This document shows positions 16,551-25,400 of a stretch of 64,000 nucleotides of DNA, one piece after another. Within the stretch, counting starts at the first letter, position 1. Each line of letters starts with the position of its first letter. The notes under the pieces were generated by a model. That model did not search any database. It was not told the origin of the DNA and worked only from the letters and a program-made list of their open reading frames with translations. The stretch is from an uncultured Thiotrichaceae bacterium (lineage in GTDB: Bacteria; Pseudomonadota; Gammaproteobacteria; Thiotrichales; Thiotrichaceae): positions 1 to 64,000 of the forward strand of contig CACVAY010000117.1 of NCBI GenBank assembly GCA_902727985.1. The letters are read 5' to 3'. A program made the position numbers and the translations under genes.

Positions 16551-18232
16551 AACGTTCTGTTCCTGAACAATCCTATTCCCCATAAGACACCAAACATTAT
16601 CAATAGTTTAAACATAGCCCCACCTCCTCCAGAACTAACCACCACAGAAGATGGCGGGGTACCTGGTGCCTCTCCATCCGTTACATTAACCATTGTCGTG
16701 GTACTAGATACGCCACCTTTCCCATCTCTGACCACAAACTTGAACCTCAAATTCCGTGTTTTCGTTGTTAAGCCAGGAAATGTTCTACTCGGTGATGCTG
16801 AGGGTAAGGTACTTCTATACAGAGCATTATCTCCAGCATCAACATTCACATCCGTAGCCGTACCAGCATCAAACTGATCCCAATTATAAGCGAGTGTATC
16901 GCCATCAACATCGCTGGCAGCCCCCGTTAATGTAAATGGCTCTCCTGCCTTGATAAAAAGGTTTTGGGTAACCGCAGTCGTATCAATATCTGGCGCAGAA
17001 TTGCCCGTGCCCACTGTGCCACCACAACTTGCACCTCCCCCACTTCTCACAAAAGAGTCGATTTGTTCAATGCTCGCAATATGAAACACTGCGTCCGAAT
17101 TAGCCTGTAAGTCATTAGCCAAACAAATACCCGCGTAAGCCATAATCGTTGAACCACTGCCCGGCTCATACGCTGTGCTGGTCGTTCGGTTACGACCACT
17201 ACAACTCCCTGTGTTGCTGTTAAAGGTATGGGTCGCACCAAATTGATGACCAATCTCATGAGAGACAAAATCAATATCAAATGCATCACCTTGTGGCACT
17301 GAGAGAGAAGTAAACCCCATCCCCTTACGATTCGCATCACAAACAGAAGACAAACCCGCAATACCACCACTGCCTCCTTGGCTAACCAAATGCCCAATAT
17401 CATAGGCATTGACGCCAATAATAGAGTTAATAATCCTTGTATTTTGATCTTTTAAATCAAGAGCCTCATTGTAGGGGTTCATCGTATCGGTAAACATCAG
17501 ATTAGTGCCAGACACCAAAATCAGCTGTAATTCAAGATCCCTTGCATAAATCGTATTCACACGATTAATCGTGGCACGTACCGCATTCAGTGCATTATCA
17601 ATACCGCCAAAATACCTGGTGTATTGTCGAGTTGCTGCCATTGCCAAACGATAGGTTTTTAGCCCTCTTGCGGCACGTTGCGCAACCTCTGTACCCGCCT
17701 TACTCAACCGACTTTCAGGGTGATCATGTAGCGTACAACTGAAGTCTTTTTTGGTATGCGTATCCGACTTATATTTAACGTCATAGCGCTGGTTTTCCCC
17801 CAAGAATTCTTGAGGATCAATAATGACAACCTCTCCATCGGGCATAAACAAAGTGGCATGGAAACCAACGGACGAATAATCAATGCGTCCTGTAATTGCG
17901 GGATCCGTTGTAGATACCACTTTCCATGCCTGAAAATCATTACCGGGAAATTCTTCAAATGTATAGGCTTCCCCCTGGAATGAAAGGATTTCACCAGAGG
18001 GCAATGGCAACTCAACAATGGTGAAAGGTTGGAGGTTTATCTGCCGCTGTTGAGGCTTAACCATTTCTTGAAAAGCAGCCGCATCAAATTGAAAGGCTTT
18101 CGCTCCCGATAAGCTGGCCTGTTTAGAAGCATTAGATCTTGTGGCTATTTCTTTCCACACCAGCGAATCAGCGTGCGCTAACGCTGAGACAAGAGACAAC
18201 ACCGCTGCAAAAAAAAGTATTGTGAAGCGCAT
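16547..18232 (-). CDS. Secreted M12B-like zinc metallopeptidase with GlyGly-CTERM tail
   Basis: 561 residues. Signal peptide (about 1-21, FAAVLSLVSALAHA), a propeptide-like N-terminal part, and a reprolysin-type catalytic domain with HEIGHQFGATH near residue 325, the HExxHxxGxxH zinc site. A cadherin/Ig-like domain (about 420-520) follows. The C-terminus is SSGGGGAMFKLLIMFGVLW plus a short basic end, matching the GlyGly-CTERM signal that rhombosortase processes on type-II-secreted proteins. It is a tandem paralogue of the next gene upstream. Likely cell-surface or released protease. Confidence 0.85.
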   Translation of the reverse strand: MRFTILFFAAVLSLVSALAHADSLVWKEIATRSNASKQASLSGAKAFQFDAAAFQEMVKPQQRQINLQPFTIVELPLPSGEILSFQGEAYTFEEFPGNDFQAWKVVSTTDPAITGRIDYSSVGFHATLFMPDGEVVIIDPQEFLGENQRYDVKYKSDTHTKKDFSCTLHDHPESRLSKAGTEVAQRAARGLKTYRLAMAATRQYTRYFGGIDNALNAVRATINRVNTIYARDLELQLILVSGTNLMFTDTMNPYNEALDLKDQNTRIINSIIGVNAYDIGHLVSQGGSGGIAGLSSVCDANRKGMGFTSLSVPQGDAFDIDFVSHEIGHQFGATHTFNSNTGSCSGRNRTTSTAYEPGSGSTIMAYAGICLANDLQANSDAVFHIASIEQIDSFVRSGGGASCGGTVGTGNSAPDIDTTAVTQNLFIKAGEPFTLTGAASDVDGDTLAYNWDQFDAGTATDVNVDAGDNALYRSTLPSASPSRTFPGLTTKTRNLRFKFVVRDGKGGVSSTTTMVNVTDGEAPGTPPSSVVVSSGGGGAMFKLLIMFGVLWGIGLFRNRTL

Positions 18233-18294
18233 ACAAACCTCCGAAATAATCCGTCACAATCTTCGTTGTTCAGAATGACGTATTCTTAAAAGGT

Positions 18295-20397
18295 TCAACC
18301 AATACGCTTTTTCGAAGACGCTTTTTCTGCACGTTTGACACGGATAGGAACAAACTTGAGTCTCAAGCGTAGAAGAAAAACCACAATCATGAGTATAAAG
18401 TGATGAAAATTATACGCACCAGCAGCTGAAGCAGATACCTCATTTGTACTGACTGTCGCTGTATTAAGCAAAGGAGCAACAACTTGAGGAGCCAGCTCTA
18501 AACGATCTGACACAGCAAACGCGATAGCTGATACGGAAAAGAAAATACTGTCAGAACAAGAAAGCTTTAAACGCCCCGTCGTCACAATGCCTAAATTGTC
18601 GGGTAAGCGCACCGCAGCAGAACCATTGTTCATAACATTTAGCGCCAACGGGTAGTTAAATGACTTTCCATCATCGAGCGATAAATGAATATCCACCAAA
18701 GCACATGAAACTGGAGGTAAATGGGTTTCAGCAACATTCCACGTTACCTCAAACACCTTATCTCTGGGGTAAGATATTGCTGGATGTAAACCAAACACTT
18801 TGGATGTTTTTATCGTTTGTATCCGCATCTCATCGGCCACAGTAGCCCCTCTGGCATCTTGGACAATAAAACTAAAATTCAGGGAGCGACTCGTGGTAGG
18901 AATGGTTTCTCCCAGTATTCTCTCTTTTCCCAATATAACGTTCATTGCCGGAAATATTCGTTGTTGATGATTGCTCGCTGGGTAACTTCGATAGAGTGCA
19001 TTATCTCCAGTATCCGTATTGATGCTAGCTTCAAGCCCAGTATCCGTTTGTTGCCAGTTATAGCGCAAAGCATCACCATCAGAATCGTTCGCTTCTCCTT
19101 TTAAGACAAATGGCGTATAGGCCGGAATGATGTAGTCCCTACCCGCATCAACCTGAGGAGCCGTATTCGCGCGCTCTACTGCCACACCACATTGTTGAGA
19201 TAAATAGTGATCCCGATGCTTGACGATCTGGCGAATACTGCCGATATGCAGCAAAGCATCTGCGGTATTTTGTAGATTATCGCTACCGCACAATCCCGCA
19301 TAGGACATAATAGAGGAACCACTGCCTGGCTCATAGGCTGAATAACGATTGCGTTCATTACTCGCACACCAACCATTCGCCCCACCAAAGGTATGTGTAG
19401 CTCCTAATTGATGAGCAATTTCGTGCGCTACAAAATCAATATCATAAGTATCACCTGCCCCGCTAACATGTCCTGAAATACCCATGGCTTTGTTATTCGA
19501 TCGACATGCCCCATGCACAAATGCTAACCCCCCCGTTGATAAATTAAAAACATGGCCAATATCATAGTTTTCTCGGCCAATAATCGAATCAGTAAAGCCC
19601 TGATTTTGGAATAACATCGTATCCAGTTGACCACTGAACGGGTTAACATCAGCCGCGGTAACAATCAGCTGATCATTGTCCGCAACCAGTTGGAATCGAA
19701 TTCCCGTATCACGCTCAAAAATATGATTAACCCGGTTCACCGTTTTCGCAATCGCCGCCATTGCGCCTTGTCGTGTCCCACCATGGTGATTAGTAAACGC
19801 TAACGTTGAACTGACAGCCAAACGATAAGTGACTAACTGCTGGGCAAGATTTGTCGTAGAACGTGCCTCAACCCTGTTTTCAGTCCTTTCAGATAGCCCA
19901 GCATAATCATCTAAATGGCATTGATGTTCTGGTACAGAGCTTTTGGCATGCAGTTGCTTTTCAGTTGCAACGCGATAAACACTATCGACATGATTGACAG
20001 CAAGCTGAATCACCACTGTTTCACCCTTGATCAATAAAGACGCTGATGGCTGCCCATCAATAAGCTCCATCCGTCCAACAACAACATTATCGTCAGTAGA
20101 AATCAGGCGGTAGGTTTTCAGACTTGGGTATTTTTCTGCTAATACGGGAGCGAGAACGGACGTTTCCTCTAAACGCACAGTGATTTGCGAATTATCGGGA
20201 AGGGGGATTGGTATTTCGCTACCTTGCGAAAAGTCACCCGGATAAACATTCTCTAAACGCCACAAATTTGCGGTGTTATTAACGGCTCTCGTCTGATTAG
20301 CATGATGATCATGTTCATTGATTGCCTCCCATTGGAGAGCAAAGATTTCTAAAGAAAATGACATCAGGCAGACAGACAGGACTATATTTTTCAGCAT
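18295..20397 (-). CDS. Secreted M12B-like zinc metallopeptidase, paralogue
   Basis: 700 residues from the ATG at 20397 (AGAGGA upstream; an earlier in-frame start at 20439 lacks a ribosome site). The signal peptide is MLKNIVLSVCLMSFSLEIFA. The zinc site HEIAHQLGATH occurs at about the same residue as in the neighbour, and the SYAGLCGSDNLQNTADALLHIGS block matches too, so the two arose by tandem duplication. The protein is longer at the C-terminus, with an extra beta-rich region and a final hydrophobic segment (FILMIVVFLLRLRLKF) before a basic tail. That tail lacks the Gly-Gly of its neighbour. It is the first gene of the three-gene operon, 62 bp apart from the second. Confidence 0.83.
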   Translation of the reverse strand: MLKNIVLSVCLMSFSLEIFALQWEAINEHDHHANQTRAVNNTANLWRLENVYPGDFSQGSEIPIPLPDNSQITVRLEETSVLAPVLAEKYPSLKTYRLISTDDNVVVGRMELIDGQPSASLLIKGETVVIQLAVNHVDSVYRVATEKQLHAKSSVPEHQCHLDDYAGLSERTENRVEARSTTNLAQQLVTYRLAVSSTLAFTNHHGGTRQGAMAAIAKTVNRVNHIFERDTGIRFQLVADNDQLIVTAADVNPFSGQLDTMLFQNQGFTDSIIGRENYDIGHVFNLSTGGLAFVHGACRSNNKAMGISGHVSGAGDTYDIDFVAHEIAHQLGATHTFGGANGWCASNERNRYSAYEPGSGSSIMSYAGLCGSDNLQNTADALLHIGSIRQIVKHRDHYLSQQCGVAVERANTAPQVDAGRDYIIPAYTPFVLKGEANDSDGDALRYNWQQTDTGLEASINTDTGDNALYRSYPASNHQQRIFPAMNVILGKERILGETIPTTSRSLNFSFIVQDARGATVADEMRIQTIKTSKVFGLHPAISYPRDKVFEVTWNVAETHLPPVSCALVDIHLSLDDGKSFNYPLALNVMNNGSAAVRLPDNLGIVTTGRLKLSCSDSIFFSVSAIAFAVSDRLELAPQVVAPLLNTATVSTNEVSASAAGAYNFHHFILMIVVFLLRLRLKFVPIRVKRAEKASSKKRIG

Positions 20398-20439
20398 GAT
20401 AATATCCTCTGCAACATGGGGTTGTGAGGACATCATCAA

Positions 20440-20584
20440 TATTAGAAAGGGCTCAGCACATCAGCGGAGGTACTGCTGGGATTTTTTTTACGATAAAAAA
20501 AAGTTCAAAGCGGTTATCGGTTTTTTTTATCCTTATAGACAACAAATGACGCCAAAGAGCCGATAAGTTAAGTTGATGTCTTAT
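20440..20584. other. AT-rich intergenic hairpin region
   Basis: GAT plus eight A at 20492-20502 pairs with eight T plus ATC at 20521-20531. Long T and A runs surround it. It separates the metallopeptidase operon promoter from the end of the DUF3301 gene on the same strand, so it may stop the DUF3301 transcript. Confidence 0.4.
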
Positions 20585-20914
20585 TTATGATTCATTATCG
20601 TCAATTATCATCCCCTCATCCGTCTCTAACTGCACTTGCTGTAGTACTTGCCCAAGAAGATACGCACGACCATGCAATCGTTCAGCACCTTGCACACTGA
20701 AATCGAAACCATAAATCCGCTTAAAAACAAAGCGCCCTCTTCGGCTTCTTGCAGGCTTTATCGATTCTACAGAAACAGTTTGATCAAGTAGCTGAACATT
20801 GATTTCTTGGCAAGCACGTTGTGCCGCAGCAATCGCTACTTCTCGACTTTTCATAGAGTCGTGCCAGAAAAGCACCAATAGAGCGATGAACAAGAGTACA
20901 ATTAGTGAACCCAT
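20585..20914 (-). CDS. DUF3301-family membrane protein
   Basis: 109 residues. One N-terminal membrane helix (about 2-17, SLIVLLFIALLVLFW) is followed by the family pattern DSMKSREVAIAAAQRACQE, then QLLDQTVSV and RRGRFVFKRIYGFDFSVQG. DUF3301 proteins are widespread in gammaproteobacteria, with no established function. The start lies only 2-17 bp from the divergent start of the inositol-monophosphatase gene, so both must have overlapping promoters or leaderless-type transcripts. Confidence 0.88.
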   Translation of the reverse strand: MGSLIVLLFIALLVLFWHDSMKSREVAIAAAQRACQEINVQLLDQTVSVESIKPARSRRGRFVFKRIYGFDFSVQGAERLHGRAYLLGQVLQQVQLETDEGMIIDDNES

Positions 20915-20931
20915 AATTGCCTTATAAAAAT

Positions 20932-21723
20932 ATGATACCGAATCGAAAACCGATAGAAGACTTGATCAAGCAAGTCGCAATTGAAGAGATACTGCCACGT
21001 TTTAATAAAACTGGCTATCAAATAAAAAATGATGGCAGCCTGCTGACTGAAGCTGATTTAGCAACGGATAAACGCATACAAAAGGGCCTCGCAGCATTAC
21101 ATCCCGAGATTCCATTTCTCAGTGAAGAAATGCCTGCCGAGCAACAAAAAACCTTGGTTAAAGACTCCGAACAGCTGTGGTGTCTTGACCCTCTTGATGG
21201 CACGAGCAATTTTGCAGCAGGCCTGCCTTTATTCGCGACTTCACTCGCTCTGTTTCAAAAGGGCGAAGTCGTATTGGCTTGCACTTATGATCCTGTTCGC
21301 GATGAAATGTTTTCTGCCATCAAAGGAAACGGTGCCTGGCTTAATAATAAACCACTCCAGTGTAAACCCAGTGGTTTTGCGTTGAAACAATGTACTGCCA
21401 TTGTCGATTTCAAACGTCTTAGCCCCAAACTTGCGCAAAGTATTCTGCAAGACCCTCCTTTTAAATCGCAACGTAACTTAGGCAGTTGCGTCATAGAGTG
21501 GGCATGGATGGCAGCCAACCGAGGACATATTTATCTACATGGCGGCATGAAATTATGGGATCTTGCAGCTGGCACATTGATTCTTGAGGAAGCCGGTGGC
21601 TATGCGTGTACACTTGAAAGTGAAACAGTCTTCAGACCAGCAATGACACCACGTTCAGTCATTATCTCACCCGACAAAGAGCTATTTGATGCCTGGAAAA
21701 ACTATCTTATTGCACATAGTTAA
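20932..21723 (+). CDS. Inositol-monophosphatase-family phosphatase
   Basis: 263 residues from the ATG at 20932 (a TTG start five codons upstream is possible). Family motifs are LLTEADLATDKRI, FLSEEMP with the metal-binding Glu, WCLDPLDGTSNF with the catalytic Asp residues, and MKLWDLAAGTLILEEAGG near the C-terminus. The fold covers inositol-1-phosphatase, CysQ-type 3'(2'),5'-bisphosphate nucleotidase and histidinol phosphatase. The specificity is not decidable here, and it lacks the sequence details typical of SuhB. Divergent from DUF3301. Confidence 0.88.
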   Translation: MIPNRKPIEDLIKQVAIEEILPRFNKTGYQIKNDGSLLTEADLATDKRIQKGLAALHPEIPFLSEEMPAEQQKTLVKDSEQLWCLDPLDGTSNFAAGLPLFATSLALFQKGEVVLACTYDPVRDEMFSAIKGNGAWLNNKPLQCKPSGFALKQCTAIVDFKRLSPKLAQSILQDPPFKSQRNLGSCVIEWAWMAANRGHIYLHGGMKLWDLAAGTLILEEAGGYACTLESETVFRPAMTPRSVIISPDKELFDAWKNYLIAHS

Positions 21724-21745
21724 GCGCGTTTGAATCTCGAGAAAA

Positions 21746-22324
21746 CTACCAAGCCACATCTTCATAAATATCTTCCAGACAAAGTCCTGCCTCATAGGGA
21801 GTATCACCCCCCTCACATTGCACATGAATAACTTGATGAGGTTCTAAAATGGCAGACTGCCATTCTCCAGCCTGGTTACGTTGATAATATTCAACGTACT
21901 GACGGTTAGAGGCAATTAGAAGATAATACCTCAAGCTGGGGATATTTTTATACGCCAGTAACTTTTCACGGTGATCAATCGCCTCCGTCGAAGGTGAAGA
22001 GACCTCTGCAATCAAACAGGGATTATCTTTGAAGTGGCTGTCACGATCATCACTGTCACACGTTAACATCACATCAGGATAGTAAAAACACACCCCCTGA
22101 TTAATGCGTAGTTTCATATCGCTCATAAAAACACCGCAAGAGCCACCGCGTGCTTTTGCACGAAGTTGAAAGGCAATATTTCCAGCAATACGATTATGCC
22201 GTTCATCTACTCCAGCCATGGCATAAACCTCACCTGAAACATATTCATGACGAAATTCTGCAGTCCGTTCTCCTTCAAGATATTCCTCAGGAGATAATAC
22301 GGGTTTTAAGTGTTGTACAGGCAT
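21746..22324 (-). CDS. Uma2-family (DUF820) putative endonuclease
   Basis: 192 residues from the ATG at 22324. The family start PVLSPEEYLEGERTAEFRHE and AMAGVDERHNRIAGNIAFQL are followed by the PD-(D/E)XK core, YYPDVMLTCDS and CLIAEVSSPST, then EKLLAYKNIPSLRYYLLI. Uma2 proteins have a restriction-endonuclease-like fold and often occur in many copies; their biological role is unsettled. Three decayed relatives lie at 30.3 and 31.5-31.8 kb, and this is the only intact copy. It is directly downstream of a giant exoprotein gene on the same strand, 132 bp away. Confidence 0.88.
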   Translation of the reverse strand: MPVQHLKPVLSPEEYLEGERTAEFRHEYVSGEVYAMAGVDERHNRIAGNIAFQLRAKARGGSCGVFMSDMKLRINQGVCFYYPDVMLTCDSDDRDSHFKDNPCLIAEVSSPSTEAIDHREKLLAYKNIPSLRYYLLIASNRQYVEYYQRNQAGEWQSAILEPHQVIHVQCEGGDTPYEAGLCLEDIYEDVAW

Positions 22325-22456
22325 AATGCTATCCAAGGTCTTTTGATTAATGGCTTCTAAACGCTGTTAGCTACACCTATGAAATACCAGAGCACATATC
22401 AATGTCAAGTGAATGAATACCATTCATGCTGCCTCACTCAAGTCTGTATAAGTCCA

Positions 22457-25400
22457 TTACTTCACCTCAACCTCATAACTCACATGGCCTCCATCGCCAC
22501 CTTTCAGGGTATCCGTAGGTAAAAATGACCAAGTGATATCATCTCCGTTCACACTGGGTGTGCAGCTTGTGAGAGTTGCAGGTAAAGGTATTCCACAAAC
22601 GGGTGAATTCTTAAGAACCGTATAGATAGGAACAGTATCTTTGATGACCAATTCCGTCAGCCCCGCTGTTCCCGTGTTGCGATAGTAAATACGATATTTG
22701 AGTACATTTGTCGGCTTAGCCTCATTCTGCGTTTCTGTCTCTGCTGTCCCTTGCGACGTATTTTCTACTGTCTTCCTTAACTCCAATCTCGACACCCCAC
22801 CTTCTGTATCAGCACTATTCGCTTTGGTTAGATCAGTGACTTCAAGTGTCATTACCCCCGCTACTGTATTGCCATTAAAATCATAATCCGCACGGATTTT
22901 ATTGATAAAGCTTTCCCCGTTACTCATATTCGACGGTGCAAAAACCTTATTGATCAAACAAATATCTTTCCCTGCTGTAACCGGTAAGCTCGCCGCAATA
23001 GCTGCATTACCATCTGCCCCATCTAGCTGACCATTACAGTCTATATCGCGATAGAGAACACTTGACCAACCTACGCTTGCAGGTACTGAATTATCAGACG
23101 TAAAGCTGACATTTCCGTTACCTCTAGTTGTGAATTTATGCGCATAGTGGACGACATTATTAGGCAATACAGTATTGCTATGGTCTGGTGAAAACATTGG
23201 CGGTAAAACATCACCAAAATCCTGCTTAATGATGTCGGCATTGCTAACCGTAATGGAGCGCATATTGACAGTAGTAGAGCGATACCCTACCAAATCTCGT
23301 GCCGCAGGAGGGCATTGTGCAGGATTTGCGACTGACTCATTAGCAGCTTCGTACAGTGTATAAGGGCCAGTCGTCACATCGGTAAACTGGTAATAGCCTT
23401 CAGCATCTGTTTTCGTACTCATGCAACGAGTATTAACGGCATCATACAAAACAACAGTTACATTACTTAAACCATTCTCAGCACTTTCCTTAATACCACC
23501 ACTCACATTGCTATCATTAAACACCGAACCACTGACCTTCACACCCTCCACTACCGTAAAGGAATAATCCTCTACTTCGCCATCAAATAATGCCACCTTG
23601 GCATTGTCAGCGGTAAGATAGGCATCAGTTGAAAGTCGAATACGCATCCAGATTGTCCCTGCCTGGATCGTTCCAGCAGCGATATTATCCCACACCAACT
23701 CTTTAACCCCACCACCCCCTGAAGTAACGGGTACAGATGTCGCTTCATTCGCGTCAAATGTTCCACTCTTATCAAAGTCTATCCATGCCATTAAGGTAGC
23801 ATCTTCTGTTGAGCGATTATGCGTTGAAACATTCACCTGAAAACGCGTATCGAGCATACTTAAAGAGGGTAACAACTGAATACCATCCTCATCATTTTTT
23901 CCATCTTGGTCGTCACCCGTGCCGTCATTGCCCCCATTCACGGTATTTTGTGGGAACCTCTCTGTATCTGGAGTAAGCACCCCTAAATACACTGTTGGTG
24001 TTTCTGGAATCCCATGACCTGCATCACCATAGGTATCTGGTGCATCTCCATAATCAAACACAGGCTTCAAACCAATATCCAATGTCAAATTTGAAAAGTC
24101 ATCATTGGTGGTATCTGTAATACCACCAGAATTTTCCCCTAATGGCTCATTACCAACAGGAACTTGTCCTGGCAATGGTGCCGTTGCAGACAAGGTAAAT
24201 ACATTGCTTCTTAAACCATTGGCAATCACTGTTCCTGTGGTGTAACCATCCTGAGCAAGATCCTCATTCTTATCATCATCAGCGCCTGCCACAGTAACCA
24301 GGGTATCCCAATCCTCAAGCACAGCGCCATCCGCAAATTGTGACGCAGGGATAGTAATGTAATAGTCACCTGATGCCACATCAACGAACAAATAACGCCC
24401 GGGACCTTTTGTTCCGGTTGTCGTGGAATCCACTAAGGAGTCATCAGTGGCTTTGCGTAATTCAACGGTAATTCCATCAGGTGCTGGCGTATCAATACTT
24501 GCATCATATTTTAAATCCCCATCCACATCAGCAAAGATCAAATCCCCCACTGAATAACTTGCCACATCAACTCTTACCGTATTAGAACGCAAATACTGCC
24601 CTCCTGTTAAAGACGCAGTTCCTAACGTAAACAAGTTACTGTAGGAATCACCAGGTTTATTGGCATTAGCTGAATTTGGATCGGTAGGATCTCCGATATC
24701 AAGTGTAAAACTGGCAGTCATGCCCTGATGTGGATCTCCTGATTTTTCCAGATCATAATTCGAGACAAACTTGATCGCTGTAACTTGACTGAAATCCCCC
24801 GCCAGAGCTGCTTCGCTGACCCAATTACTGACATTCAAATTAGGGTCGCGTATGACAGATGATGCAGCATCTGTGGTGTAATACCATGTTCCTAATGGGG
24901 CTCCATCAGTCGCGCCTGATAACCAACTAATCGATGGTGCACCAGATAACTTAACAGCCCCATTGGTTTTAGTCTGTACTGTTATTCCATCAGCTTCAAC
25001 ATCATTGTTGAAGGGAAAAACATCAATAATCGTTGGCGGTTCAATTCCATAAGAAACAGCAAAGTTGGCAAATGACAACTCATATTTCTGTTGGCTGTTG
25101 ACATCATCCAACGTTACTTCAACCTTCTTGGAAACTTGAATAGAGCCTATTTGTTCAAGACTAATCGTATGCGTATCACTTCGTTCCGTCTGTGTGCCTG
25201 TTAAACCATCCCCCTTAATTTCAGAGAAGTTAATCACATCAGTGCCATTAGGTGCCAAAGAATCACTATCCGTACAAATCACTCTTGGTGCTATTGCGGT
25301 ATTAGCAGTCCATGTGCCTAAATTCCAGATCAAGCGTGTATACCCTGTTTTCGCATCACCATTGCGATCAGTATTATATTGGACAACATCCGCTGGTGTA

